From NCBI GenBank assembly GCA_022828225.1, contig JAJEJG010000023.1, positions 224,199-288,198 on the forward strand: 64,000 nucleotides of DNA, written 5' to 3'. Positions within the stretch are counted from its first letter, which is position 1. Every line of letters starts with the position of its first letter. This document shows positions 45,643 through 54,590 of this stretch, in pieces. The translations under genes and the position numbers were made by a program. The notes under the pieces were generated by a model. The model was not told where the DNA came from. It searched no databases and saw only the letters and a list, made by a program, of their open reading frames with translations. This DNA is from Nitrospirales bacterium. Lineage in GTDB: Bacteria > Nitrospirota > Nitrospiria > Nitrospirales > UBA8639.

Positions 45643-48294
45643 ATGCAACGAGTACCCATTTCGTTCCTCATGGCGTGGCGGGAAATTCGAGGCAGTTGGC
45701 GTCAGTTTGTCTTCTTCCTGGCCTGCTTGGCCGTTGGCGTCGGGGCCGTGGTGGGCATCGAATTGTTTGCGACGAACGTGGAAAGTCTCATTCTCCGCGA
45801 TGCCAGGAGTCTCCTGGGCGGCGATCTGGAGATTCGTGCGGCCCATGAGTTGAGTGAATCCGGGAAAGAGACGTTGGATTCCCTCCGAGAGCGCAACATC
45901 GAGGTCACGCACGTGAGGGAACTCGTGGGCATGGCGGCCGTTCCCGTGGCGGAGCATTCTCAACAGCCCGGTGCTCAAGCGACGCAGTTGGTTGAACTCA
46001 AAGCCGTTGAAGACCAATACCCGTTGTATGGACAGGTGGAGATGACCCCACAGCAGCCGCTTCATGCGTCGCTTGCCTCCCTCGACTGTCCTTTCCTCCC
46101 TTGCTTCGGCGCGCTGGTACAGGAATCCTTACTGATCGGCCTTGGGCTTCAGCTCAACGATCACGTCAAGATCGGACAAGCCTGGTTTGCCGTGACGGGG
46201 ATCCTCGTCAAAGAGCCGGACCGCGTAGCCAGCGCTTTCAGCCTGGGCCCGCGAGTCCTGATCTCCAGTCAGGCGTTACACGCGACGGATCTGGTCAAGC
46301 CGGGCAGCCGGATTCGTGAGCGCTACCTGCTTCACGTTCCGGAATCACTGGCCCTTGGCCCGCTTCGAGGGGAACTGCAAGGACGACTCGGGTCTGAGGG
46401 GGCCGGTGTCTCATCGTATCGTGACGCCCAACCGCGGATTCGGAGATTCCTGGATCAGTTGACCACCTATTTGGGACTCATCGGTCTGACCTCACTCTTT
46501 GTGGGCGGGATCGGCATTGCCTGCACCATCCATGGATTCATGCGACAGAGACTCACGGCCGTGGCGATTCTGAAGACCCTGGGAGCCGACGCCGGCCTGC
46601 TGATCCGGGTGTATCTGCTGCAGAGCCTGTTCATGGGATTACTCGGCAGCGTGGCCGGAGTGGCAATAGGAGTCGGACTGCAAAGGCTGTTGCCCGTGCT
46701 CTTGGGTGAACTCATTCCGGTTGCCGTCAGCAGCCAGGTTACCGTGTTGCCCCTGGGTAAAGGCCTTTTGGTGGGGGTGATCACGACACTCTGTTTTACG
46801 ATTTGGCCGTTACTTACGATCAGGGAAATCCCGCCGGCGTTGGTCTTCCGACGTGAAGTGGAGCAGCATCACGCTCCGGCGGGTTCACGTTGGAAATTGA
46901 TACGGGACTCGGCAATCGGGATTATACGAGACCGCCGTCGACTTGGCACCGCCGTGACGATGGGTTGCGGCCTGACCGTCCTGGCCGCGTGGCAAGCGCG
47001 CTCATTCATGTTGGGGGCGCTCTTTACCGTGGCGTTTTGCGCCGCGGTGATCCTGCTTCAAGTCGGTGTCTGGGCATTGCTCCACGGTCTGCGCAAACTT
47101 CCCCGTCCACGTTCATTCGTGATCAGGCAGGCGTTAGGCAACGTGCAACGACCGGGCAATTTCACGCGGGGTATGGCCGTGGCGATCGGGGTCGGCGTCA
47201 TGGTCATCGTGACGGTCGCGCTGGTCAAATCGTCCTTACTCGTTGCCCTGGGAGAACGCATCCCGAAGGATGCCCCGACGTTTTTCTTTATCGACATTCA
47301 GCCGGATCAAAGAGAGGCGTTTGAAGAGATCGTGCAACGGGAAGCCGCTCAGGCTCCGTACCGGCTCACCCCCGTGGTCCGGGCGCGATTGCGGGCGATT
47401 GACGGTCACGTGATTGATCCGGAAGAGCACAAGGGCAAAAAGAACGGATGGTATTTCACTCGTGAATACGTGCTCACGGCGCTCATGGCGCTTCCTCGGG
47501 ATAATGTCGTCGTCAAAGGGGCATGGTGGACGAGCGATTCGACAGACGTGAAGCAAACGGATGCTCAGCAGGAGGAAGCCTCTATCCGCGTGTCGATTGA
47601 GGACAAGGCTGCCGCCAATCTCGGCGTGGACGTGGGGTCCACGATCGAGTTCACCGTGCAAGGGGCTCCCGTGTCCGCGGTCGTCCAAAGTATGAGGCAG
47701 GTTGACTGGGGAGGTTTCACCATGAACTTTTTCATGATTCTGTCACCGGGTGCGCTTGAGGGGGCTCCCATGACCTACATTGCCTCGGCGAAGGTCGAAG
47801 CGGAAGAAGAACTGCCGCTCCAGCACGCGCTGGTTCGAGCCCTTCCGAATGTCACGGCGATCAAGATCGGCGACGTGCTCGCCAACGTGGCGAGGTTATT
47901 GGAACAGTTGGCCTGGGCGATTCAAGGCATTGCGCTGTTGAGCATGGTGAGCGGCGCGGTCGTCATGACTGCAGCCGTCTCCTCGACGCGGTTCCGCCGT
48001 TTGTATGAGTCGGCCATTCTGAAGGCGATCGGCGGGACACGAGGGGTCGTCGTGGCATCCTTTGCCGTGGAATTCGCCGTGATCGGTGGCTTGGCGGGTC
48101 TGATCGGCGTGGGATTAGCCAGCGCGCTCTCCTGGGCCATCCTGCATTTTTTCCTGGATCTGGCTTGGACCGTTCAACCCCTGGTGCTGGGCTGGGGTCT
48201 CATGGCGACCGTGGGTCTGGCCGTGGTCGTAGGGTTTCTGAGCACCTTCAAGATTCTCGGCGAACCGCCCCTAGCCGTGTTGAGACAGGAATAG
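45643..48294 (+). CDS. ybbP: FtsX-like ABC transporter permease (YbbP-like)
   Basis: 883 residues. An N-terminal helix (FVFFLACLAVGVGAVVGIELF) is followed by a large periplasmic domain, then two blocks of FtsX-like helices (about 260-400 and 430-520), a second periplasmic domain, and a C-terminal FtsX block (about 760-875). This double-FtsX, two-periplasmic-domain layout matches YbbP. It works with the ATPase encoded 3 bases upstream. A predicted duplicated permease is expected for this family, so the length is normal. Confidence 0.92.
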   Translation: MQRVPISFLMAWREIRGSWRQFVFFLACLAVGVGAVVGIELFATNVESLILRDARSLLGGDLEIRAAHELSESGKETLDSLRERNIEVTHVRELVGMAAVPVAEHSQQPGAQATQLVELKAVEDQYPLYGQVEMTPQQPLHASLASLDCPFLPCFGALVQESLLIGLGLQLNDHVKIGQAWFAVTGILVKEPDRVASAFSLGPRVLISSQALHATDLVKPGSRIRERYLLHVPESLALGPLRGELQGRLGSEGAGVSSYRDAQPRIRRFLDQLTTYLGLIGLTSLFVGGIGIACTIHGFMRQRLTAVAILKTLGADAGLLIRVYLLQSLFMGLLGSVAGVAIGVGLQRLLPVLLGELIPVAVSSQVTVLPLGKGLLVGVITTLCFTIWPLLTIREIPPALVFRREVEQHHAPAGSRWKLIRDSAIGIIRDRRRLGTAVTMGCGLTVLAAWQARSFMLGALFTVAFCAAVILLQVGVWALLHGLRKLPRPRSFVIRQALGNVQRPGNFTRGMAVAIGVGVMVIVTVALVKSSLLVALGERIPKDAPTFFFIDIQPDQREAFEEIVQREAAQAPYRLTPVVRARLRAIDGHVIDPEEHKGKKNGWYFTREYVLTALMALPRDNVVVKGAWWTSDSTDVKQTDAQQEEASIRVSIEDKAAANLGVDVGSTIEFTVQGAPVSAVVQSMRQVDWGGFTMNFFMILSPGALEGAPMTYIASAKVEAEEELPLQHALVRALPNVTAIKIGDVLANVARLLEQLAWAIQGIALLSMVSGAVVMTAAVSSTRFRRLYESAILKAIGGTRGVVVASFAVEFAVIGGLAGLIGVGLASALSWAILHFFLDLAWTVQPLVLGWGLMATVGLAVVVGFLSTFKILGEPPLAVLRQE

Positions 48295-48315
48295 GTTATC
48301 TTAGCCAATACGAGG

Positions 48316-48852
48316 CTATTCGCCCGAGCGGATGAAAATCGCGTTCTCGATTCTTTCGAAGGCGTTGGTGTAAATCTTGACGTCCAGAATCGGGGTATCT
48401 CTTCGGCTGTTTTGTCCTTGGGCTGAGGACAACTGTCTCGTAATGACAAAATTCAATCGCACCCGCGCCCTGTTGCCGATTTCTTCTATGAATGCAGTCG
48501 CTACCGTCTGCTCAACACTTTGAGTCGTTCTGGTTGGTTCACTCCCTAAAACACCCCCTATGACGCCGATAAAGATTTCCTCTCCGGGACCGATCGACGT
48601 GTCCTGTGCGGCACTTTCCGCATTGATGAAGCCGGTGTTCAGGTCTGCGTTCTTGATTGTATACCCCAAATCCTGAAAGACCGAGACGACGCTGGCAAAC
48701 ACGATCTTCTTGGGAGATTCAAATTCTCGTGTCTGGATACTTTGAATTTCCAGCGGGGTCATGGGTGGTTTCTGTTGTTGGACGACGCATCCGGCAAGGG
48801 TGAGCCCGATGGCGGTCAGCATGAGCGATACGTTTGTCAAAAACACGTTCAC
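48316..48852 (-). CDS. Putative outer-membrane lipoprotein, unknown function
   Basis: The start is a GTG at 48852 preceded by AGGAGGACCAC; the track ORF begins 60 bases upstream without such a site. That gives about 178 residues with lipobox LTLAGC at the N-terminus. The mature part has IQTREFESPKKIVFASVVSVFQDLGY, a pattern I have seen in conserved envelope lipoproteins of unknown role, then VEQTVATAFIEEIGNRARVRLNF. It lies 61 bases after a BamE-like lipoprotein gene on the same strand and probably shares its transcript. Confidence 0.75.
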   Translation of the reverse strand: MNVFLTNVSLMLTAIGLTLAGCVVQQQKPPMTPLEIQSIQTREFESPKKIVFASVVSVFQDLGYTIKNADLNTGFINAESAAQDTSIGPGEEIFIGVIGGVLGSEPTRTTQSVEQTVATAFIEEIGNRARVRLNFVITRQLSSAQGQNSRRDTPILDVKIYTNAFERIENAIFIRSGE

Positions 48853-48912
48853 GTGGTCCTCCTGCGTGATGTATCGGCGTGGTCGATAGAGATGGGGTCG
48901 GAGTTCTGTCAA

Positions 48913-49314
48913 TCAGAACTTTGACGTTCGACTTCGAAAATCACTCACCACGTCGTTCTGATCGAATTTGATGATCAGGGTGATCATGCTCGAACTGCTT
49001 TCGAACCCCGATGAGCGTGAATTTTGGCCGGCGAGAATAATCGTCCAATAGCCCGATTGGCTTGAGGATTGAGAAATCTGCGCCGCTCGCTGGTATGTCC
49101 AGACTTCACGTTCCGCTCCGTCACGAGTCGTGATATTCGGCGCTCCAAAATGTTCCAGGACCTGGGCTTTCGTCGTCTGACCGACGATCAGGTTCATCTG
49201 GACGTTTCCCTGCGTAAGTTGGGAATTGCGCTGGGTTACTGGTTCCGGTGGGTTGACACATGCACCTAGGGTCATGACGACACCAAGGATTATCAGCAAT
49301 TTGTGAATGTGCAT
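48913..49314 (-). CDS. SmpA/BamE-like small lipoprotein
   Basis: 133 residues from MHIHKLLIILGVV with AAAAGGA upstream. The lipobox is TLGAC. The mature domain NLIVGQTTKAQVLEHFGAPNITTRDG and EREVWTYQRA matches the SmpA/OmlA/BamE fold (GxTkxxVxxxxGxP, then WxY). In proteobacteria BamE assists outer-membrane barrel assembly, but this fold is used in other lipoproteins too. A Ser-rich segment (QISQSSSQSGYW, GFESSSSM) makes it less typical. It is upstream of the second lipoprotein gene. Confidence 0.82.
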   Translation of the reverse strand: MHIHKLLIILGVVMTLGACVNPPEPVTQRNSQLTQGNVQMNLIVGQTTKAQVLEHFGAPNITTRDGAEREVWTYQRAAQISQSSSQSGYWTIILAGQNSRSSGFESSSSMITLIIKFDQNDVVSDFRSRTSKF

Positions 49315-49342
49315 GTTCCTTTTCTCCATATCTCTGTTCGGG

Positions 49343-49365
49343 ATGGTGCCGAAGCCGGGACTCGA
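49343..49365. repeat. Direct repeat of the tRNA-Leu 3' end
   Basis: Twenty-three bases beginning ATGGTGCCGAAGCCGGG repeat exactly the 3' end of tRNA-Leu at 49552..49574 in the same orientation, 209 bp apart. This is the pattern left by tRNA-targeted integration. The DNA between has no gene and includes an AAGGGGGAACACCCCCTT hairpin. Confidence 0.7.
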
Positions 49366-49552
49366 GTCGCATGAACGGCAGCCTGTTCATGCTCGCACTA
49401 GGGGGCCCCGTCCCCTCGTGCCTCGCCTGCGGCTCGGTCACCCCATGAAGGGGGAACACCCCCTTCAAAACCCCCGTTCGAAACCCGGCTTCACGCTCAT
49501 CGTCGATGGTCGTGTCTCTGGGGGGAAACACCATTTAAGATTATTTCGCTTA

Positions 49553-49637
49553 TGGTGCCGAAGCCGGGACTCGAACCCGGATGGGTTGCCCCACACGCCC
49601 CTCAAACGTGCGTGTCTACCAGTTCCACCACTTCGGC
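49553..49637 (-). tRNA. tRNA-Leu (anticodon GAG)
   Basis: On the minus strand the acceptor GCCGAAG pairs with CTTCGGC followed by ACCA. The anticodon stem CACGT/GCGTG encloses loop TTGAGGG (GAG). A long variable arm (TGGGGCAACCCAT) and T arm CCGGGTTCGAGTCCCGG confirm the Leu class. CCA is encoded. 85 nt. Confidence 0.95.
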
Positions 49638-49734
49638 ATAATTCGATTATAGGTAGGGGTTCAAATGGTTGTCAATCGACGGAACCTTCGGTAAAATCAA
49701 GGGATTATATTGGTAGTACTCCAAGAAATGGTTC

Positions 49735-50424
49735 ATGTCTGATTCTACTTCCCACGTGTCCGGTTCTCCCCCCAGCAAGGTTGCGGCATTTTTTGATGTC
49801 GATAATACCTTGATTCCCGGTCAATCCATTGAAATTCATTTCGTCCGGTATCTGTGGAAAACCGGTCTGTTATCCAATCGCGTGTTGGTCGACAGCGCTT
49901 TGTATCTGCTCTTCAACCTTCTTGAGCTTTCCCTGAGACCTCTGCGGGAACGAAAGATTTACCTGACCAATAAGCGACCGGAAGGCATCGAGCCCCTGGC
50001 GAAATGGTTTGTGCGGTCGGAGATCTGTCCTCGACTGTCCCTGCAAGGAACAGCGGCCTTGGCCCAGCATCAGCAGGCCGGCCATCAGGTGGCCCTCGTC
50101 AGCGGCACCCCGGAGTTCCTGATCAAACCGCTCGCGCATTATCTGGACGTCCCGAACATCCTGGCGGCGCAGTTGGAAACCAATGAGGACGGGTATACGT
50201 GCCGGGTCCTGTCGCCCTATCCGTACGGTGAAGGCAAGCGGCGCCTGCTCCAGACGTTCGCGGACAGTCACGGGGTGGACCTGGCGCAAAGCTACGCGTA
50301 TGGCGACAGCCCGGGCGACATTCAGGCCCTGGAATCCGTGGGACATCCCCTCGTGGTCAATCCCATTCGCGGAATGGCCAGGATTGCGCGTCGGCATCGG
50401 TGGCCCACGACCGTGTGGGCGTAA
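49735..50424 (+). CDS. HAD-superfamily IB phosphatase (SerB-like)
   Basis: 229 residues. Motif I is AAFFDVDNTLIPGQSIE with nucleophile and acid/base Asp. Motif II lies in VALVSGTPEFLIKPLA, and motif III/IV in SYAYGDSPGDIQALESVG, with a typical small cap domain between about 30 and 110. Subfamily IB includes phosphoserine phosphatase and lyso-lipid phosphatases such as CicA; exact substrate is unknown. It overlaps the track start of queE by 25 bases, but the preferred queE start lies 36 bases after its stop codon. Confidence 0.88.
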   Translation: MSDSTSHVSGSPPSKVAAFFDVDNTLIPGQSIEIHFVRYLWKTGLLSNRVLVDSALYLLFNLLELSLRPLRERKIYLTNKRPEGIEPLAKWFVRSEICPRLSLQGTAALAQHQQAGHQVALVSGTPEFLIKPLAHYLDVPNILAAQLETNEDGYTCRVLSPYPYGEGKRRLLQTFADSHGVDLAQSYAYGDSPGDIQALESVGHPLVVNPIRGMARIARRHRWPTTVWA

Positions 50425-50459
50425 ATCCGAAGTCACATCATGAAGAATCTGCTGAAGCG

Positions 50460-51149
50460 ATGACGACGCGAGTTTCCGCCTCTCCGCCTGCTCTGCGAAT
50501 CACGGAAATCTTTCATAGTATTCAGGGAGAATCCACCCGCGTGGGAGAACCCTGTGTCTTTGTTCGTCTGACGGGCTGTCCCCTCCGGTGCACGTGGTGC
50601 GATACGGCTTATGCGTTTTACGGAGGGACCGATATGAGTCTCGAAGCCGTAGTGGATGAAGTCACACGTTACGGGTGTTCCCTGGTTGAAGTCACGGGCG
50701 GGGAGCCGTTGGCCCAACCCGCGGCGTTCGAGTTGATTAGGCGACTGTGCGAGGAAGAGTTCGACGTGCTCATCGAAACGAGCGGGGCCATCGACGTGGC
50801 TCCGGTTGATTCCCGGGCAAGTATCATTCTGGACGTCAAATGTCCCGGCAGTGAGATGGATGACCGCATGCACTGGGACAATCTGCATCATCTCCGTCAG
50901 AAAGATCAGGCGAAATTCGTCATCGGCGACCGCCGGGATTATGAGTGGGCCGTTGACGTGATCAAACGATACCGACTCACGGAGACGTGTCCCGTGTTGT
51001 TCAGCCCGGTGTTCGCGACGGAAGGGAACGACGATCGGTATTCCCTCCTGCGGCCGTTGGCGGAATGGATTCTCCAGGACCGGTTGCCCGTGCGCTTGCA
51101 GGTTCAATTGCATAAGTTCATTTGGGATCCCGACACCCACGGCGTCTAG
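50460..51149 (+). CDS. queE: 7-carboxy-7-deazaguanine synthase
   Basis: 229 residues from ATGACGACGCGAG; the track start overlaps the HAD gene. A radical SAM enzyme, it turns carboxytetrahydropterin into CDG on the queuosine route. Cluster motif CPLRCTWC is CX3CX2C, preceded by HSIQGESTRVGEPCVFVRLTG, typical of QueE; VEVTGGEPLAQP follows as the SAM-binding GGE motif. Length matches the compact QueE type. No other queuosine gene is nearby. Its TAG stop overlaps the first bases of a dispersed repeat. Confidence 0.93.
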   Translation: MTTRVSASPPALRITEIFHSIQGESTRVGEPCVFVRLTGCPLRCTWCDTAYAFYGGTDMSLEAVVDEVTRYGCSLVEVTGGEPLAQPAAFELIRRLCEEEFDVLIETSGAIDVAPVDSRASIILDVKCPGSEMDDRMHWDNLHHLRQKDQAKFVIGDRRDYEWAVDVIKRYRLTETCPVLFSPVFATEGNDDRYSLLRPLAEWILQDRLPVRLQVQLHKFIWDPDTHGV

Positions 51150-51274
51150 CAGGATGTTGAAAAAAGTCACCAGCTTTGTTCTCGCGGCACTCGGAGGCTC
51201 AACGTACCCCCAATGTACGCCTCGCCTCCTCGCTTGCTGCGGCCGCGCTGGACGGCCTTTTTGAACATCCTGCT
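51148..51274. repeat. MITE-like repeat with AGCAGGATGTTGAAAAA ends
   Basis: The 127-bp element begins AGCAGGATGTTGAAAAAAG and ends CTTTTTGAACATCCTGCT, so it has imperfect inverted ends of about 19 bp. The core (CGTACCCCCAATGTACG) is palindromic. It is similar in style to a repeat common in Nitrospira genomes by my recall. It overlaps the queE stop codon. Confidence 0.7.
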
Positions 51275-51520
51275 GCTGCTGTGGTGGTGGTGTTCATGAT
51301 CCCCTGAGTTGGAAGAAGTGCACCAAACTTCTCAGGATAGTGTCATGGAACCTCTGATTTATTGTGATAGCGGGATGCAGGGCAAGGCGTCCCGGAGCGA
51401 AACCCGAGGCTTATCAGAGAGATAGGTGAGGGTTGAGCGAGGACACAACGCAGCCATACGCCCGATAGTGCAATAAATCAGAGGTTCCTTATCTTCATTC
51501 AGGAAGGAGAGGAGAGTCGC
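51150..51520. other. 371-bp gap before pepA
   Basis: No gene seen. It consists almost wholly of two separate repeat elements (51148..51274 and 51347..51490) with a short spacer. The pepA site AAGGAGAGGAGAG lies at its end. Confidence 0.75.
51347..51490. repeat. MITE-like element, copy B
   Basis: Ends GGAACCTCTGATTTATTG and CAATAAATCAGAGGTTCC are inverted. It is the reverse complement of the element at 12083..12225. It lies just before the pepA ribosome-binding site, so its insertion may affect pepA expression. Confidence 0.85.
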
Positions 51521-53026
51521 ATGAAATGTCAGATTAAGGAAGGTCCTGTTGCTCAAGAAGCCACGGACGTACTCGTGATCGGTGGCTATGAAAACGAGAA
51601 CGCGTTGCCCAGGACCCATCAAGCGTTGGATGACGCGTTGGGCGGACAACTCAGGGAGTTGAGGGAAACCGGAGAGTTTTCCGGCAAGCATCAACAAGCC
51701 GTATTGATTCATACGCGACAGGCCCTTCCGGCCAAGCGGGTACTGCTGCTGGGATTGGGAAAGAAAAAGGACGTGACCCTGGAGCGCATTCGTCAAGCCA
51801 TGGGCACGGCATGCAAGAAGGTTCGGCAGATAGGGGCGGACACCTTTGCCGCGCCCGCGCTGGGAACCGATGCCGTCAAGGCGCCGGTGGCCGCTATCGC
51901 CCAAGCCATGGTGGAGGGCGCCGTGCTGGGCGGGTACCGGTTCACGCACTACCAAGCCGACAATGAGGAACCGTCGAAAGAAATCAGGACGATGACCCTG
52001 CTGGCGAGTCGCGCGAATCAAGTCAGCGGCATGAAAACGGGAGCCCGGCGGGGAGAAGCCAGTGCCAACGCCACGTGGTTCGCACGTGACCTGTGCAATC
52101 ACCCGGCCAACGTCATGACGCCCTCTCGCGTGGCACAGGAGGCGCAAGCCATAGCCAAAGAATTCAGCATCAACTTCACCGTGCTCGAACGCAAGGACCA
52201 GGAAAAATTGGGAATGGGCGGCATGCTGGGCGTCGCGCGTGGAAGTCAGGAGCCGCCGAAATTCATCGTTCTGGAATATGCGGGAGGAAGGAAGAAAGAC
52301 GGGCCCGTGGTGCTGGTTGGGAAAACGGTCACCTTCGATTCCGGCGGCATTTCGCTGAAACCTTCAGAAAATATGGAACAGATGAAGGCGGATATGACGG
52401 GCGGGGCCGAGGTGTTGGGCGCGATCCGGGCTGCGGCGCAATTGCGTCTGCGCATCAATGTCGTGGGTATCCTGCCGGCGACGGAAAACATGCCGGGCGG
52501 GCGGGCCACGAAGCCGGGGGATATCCTGCGCATGCTCAACGGCAAAACCGTGGAGGTGCAAAATACCGACGCCGAAGGCCGGCTGATCTTGGCGGATGGG
52601 TTGGCCTATGCGGCCCGGTTCAACCCGCAATGTATCGTCGATATTGCCACCTTAACCGGCGCGTGTATCGTGGCCTTGGGTCAGTTCGCGATCGGGATGC
52701 TCGGGAACGACGACGCGCTCAAGGCCGACATGAAGAAAGCCGGTGAGCAGGCCGGCGAACGCGTGTGGGAGATGCCGCTCTGGGAGGAATATTTCGAACA
52801 ACTCAAGAGTGACGTGGCCGACATGCGCAATATCGGCGGCCGTGGAGGGGGCATGATTACGGCAGGCATGTTCTTGAGCAAGTTTGTCGGCGATTGCCCC
52901 TGGGTGCATCTCGACATTGCCAGCACCGATTGGAGTTCGTCCGAGCGTCCGTATATCGGCAAAGGACCGACGGCCATCGGCACGCGTTTGTTGGTGCAGT
53001 GGTTGATCAACCGCTCGGCTAAATAA
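51521..53026 (+). CDS. pepA: Leucyl aminopeptidase (cytosol aminopeptidase)
   Basis: 501 residues, normal for M17 peptidases. The signature NTDAEGRLILADGLAYA is complete, with VGKTVTFDSGGISLKPSENM supplying metal and catalytic Lys residues and MTGGAEVLGAI following. The N-terminal domain (about 1-170) is the regulatory/DNA-binding-like macro domain. It releases N-terminal amino acids, with two metal ions. A strong AGGAAGGAGAGGAGAG site precedes the ATG. Two dispersed repeats fill the upstream region. nagZ follows after 45 bases. Confidence 0.96.
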   Translation: MKCQIKEGPVAQEATDVLVIGGYENENALPRTHQALDDALGGQLRELRETGEFSGKHQQAVLIHTRQALPAKRVLLLGLGKKKDVTLERIRQAMGTACKKVRQIGADTFAAPALGTDAVKAPVAAIAQAMVEGAVLGGYRFTHYQADNEEPSKEIRTMTLLASRANQVSGMKTGARRGEASANATWFARDLCNHPANVMTPSRVAQEAQAIAKEFSINFTVLERKDQEKLGMGGMLGVARGSQEPPKFIVLEYAGGRKKDGPVVLVGKTVTFDSGGISLKPSENMEQMKADMTGGAEVLGAIRAAAQLRLRINVVGILPATENMPGGRATKPGDILRMLNGKTVEVQNTDAEGRLILADGLAYAARFNPQCIVDIATLTGACIVALGQFAIGMLGNDDALKADMKKAGEQAGERVWEMPLWEEYFEQLKSDVADMRNIGGRGGGMITAGMFLSKFVGDCPWVHLDIASTDWSSSERPYIGKGPTAIGTRLLVQWLINRSAK

Positions 53027-53071
53027 GGAACCTGTTGCAGGCCGGTCGCCTGCACCTCAAGTGAGTCCTCC

Positions 53072-54169
53072 ATGACGATTCGAGACACCGTCGGGCAACT
53101 CGTGATGGCAGGGTTTCACGGGACGGACCTCTCCCGGACGTTTCTCGATTGGCTGGAGGAGTATCGACCCGGTGGCGTGATTCTCTTTTCGCGCAACCTG
53201 GAAGATCCCGAACAAGTGGCGCGGCTGACGAACGCCCTGCAAGAGCATACGCCTACCCTTCCCTTGTTGATTGCCATCGATGAGGAAGGCGGTCGCGTAT
53301 CACGCTTGCCTCAGGGCTTTACGACGTTTCCGGCCGCTTCACGGGTCGCGGCGTGTCATGCTCCGGACGTGGCCTATGAAGTGGCGGCGGTCACGGCCCG
53401 GGAACTGCGGGCGGTCGGGATCAACATGAACATGGCGCCGGTGTTGGATGTGAACAGCAATCCGGCCAATCCCATTATCGGCGACCGGGCGTACGGCACG
53501 GAGCCCGAACCGGTCTGCGCGTACGGTCTGGCCGTGGCGCGGGGGCTTGAAGACAATGGCATCATTCCATGCGGTAAACATTTTCCCGGGCATGGCGAGA
53601 CCAACACGGATTCCCATCACGGACTGCCCGTGGTCGAGGCGGACTGCGCACGACTCGACGCCGTGGAACTGGAACCCTTTCGACGGGCGATCAGCCGGGG
53701 ATTACCCGCAATCATGACCGCGCACGTGCGCTACCCGGCGCTCGACGCGGAAGCGCCCGCGACGCTGTCCAAACCCATCCTCACCGATCTGTTGCGGAAC
53801 CGGTTGGGGTTTGAAGGCGTCACGCTGACCGATGATATGGAAATGCGCGCCATTCTCGACCACCAGCCCATCGGAGAAGCATCGGTCCGAGCGTTACAGG
53901 CCGGTGCCGACATGGTCGTCATCTGTCATGAGCAGGAGCAACAAGGAGCGGCCATCGCAGCCATCGAACACGCGCTTGAAGGCGGCGAACTCTCGTGGGA
54001 GAGGCTCACGGCCAGTGTCGCGCGTGTCCGGGCATTGAAAGACAAACACCTCGCGTCGTTGCAGCCCGTTGATCCGTCCCGGGTCGCGCAAACCGTTGGG
54101 CATCCGAGGCACCAAGCCTTGTTGGCGAAGATTCACAATGGTGTCGGCGAGCCGGATTCACCACGCTGA
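53072..54169 (+). CDS. nagZ: Beta-N-acetylhexosaminidase
   Basis: 365 residues, glycoside hydrolase family 3. PGGVILFSRNLEDPEQV, IAIDEEGGRVSRLP and GKHFPGHGETNTDSHHGLPVV are the NagZ signatures, with the catalytic His in the DSHHGLP loop. The nucleophile Asp lies in GVTLTDDMEMRAI. It removes GlcNAc from muropeptides during cell-wall recycling. No signal peptide, so cytoplasmic. It follows pepA in the same direction and precedes the Cys/His protein after a 34-bp gap. Confidence 0.95.
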   Translation: MTIRDTVGQLVMAGFHGTDLSRTFLDWLEEYRPGGVILFSRNLEDPEQVARLTNALQEHTPTLPLLIAIDEEGGRVSRLPQGFTTFPAASRVAACHAPDVAYEVAAVTARELRAVGINMNMAPVLDVNSNPANPIIGDRAYGTEPEPVCAYGLAVARGLEDNGIIPCGKHFPGHGETNTDSHHGLPVVEADCARLDAVELEPFRRAISRGLPAIMTAHVRYPALDAEAPATLSKPILTDLLRNRLGFEGVTLTDDMEMRAILDHQPIGEASVRALQAGADMVVICHEQEQQGAAIAAIEHALEGGELSWERLTASVARVRALKDKHLASLQPVDPSRVAQTVGHPRHQALLAKIHNGVGEPDSPR

Positions 54170-54203
54170 ATCAATGCCGGCAGAGTTTTTTACGGAGGAG
54201 AAC

Positions 54204-54590
54204 ATGGGGTTAAAAAAAGGCGACATCATCGACGAGCACAAACGCCACCCGGAAAGTTGTGGCTTGCTGATCAAAGTCATGGCCGGCGGATCGGGGTTTG
54301 AAAAAGTCGTGTGCTGCGGGCATGAACTGACGGAAGAAGACGTGATCCCGGCATTTTCGCGTGGCCGAGGACGGAAACGCGGCACACTCCCGCCGGCCGT
54401 GCTTCTCGATGAGAAAAAGCTGCACCCGGATTCCTGTGGGCTCCGCGTCATGATCATGGACGGGGGAGAAGGGTTTCAGGAAATCAGGTGTTGTGGCCAT
54501 TCGCTCAGGCTCAATGCAATGAAGGAATTCAAATATGGTGAAGAAAAGCGAGCAGATTTGCCTGAAACCGGGCCGACTGGTCATGCCTGA
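54204..54590 (+). CDS. Duplicated Cys/His-site protein, desulforedoxin-like
   Basis: The start is ATGGGGTTAAAA after ACGGAGGAGAAC, giving 128 residues. Two copies of a 26-residue unit are present: HPESCGLLIKVMAGGSGFEK with CCGHEL, and HPDSCGLRVMIMDGGEGFQE with CCGHSL. Ligand candidates keep identical spacing (H15, C19, C37, C38, H40 and H74, C78, C96, C97, H99). CCG plus an upstream Cys resembles desulforedoxin/rubredoxin-like sites, but the first Cys is His. It probably binds zinc or iron. A basic linker (SRGRGRKRG) separates the units. No family was recognised. Confidence 0.8.
   Translation: MGLKKGDIIDEHKRHPESCGLLIKVMAGGSGFEKVVCCGHELTEEDVIPAFSRGRGRKRGTLPPAVLLDEKKLHPDSCGLRVMIMDGGEGFQEIRCCGHSLRLNAMKEFKYGEEKRADLPETGPTGHA

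Noticed and set aside
49343-49637. A second, degenerate tRNA-Leu
   Set aside because: Only the 3' 23 bases match; no anticodon or D arm is recoverable, so it is treated as a direct repeat.
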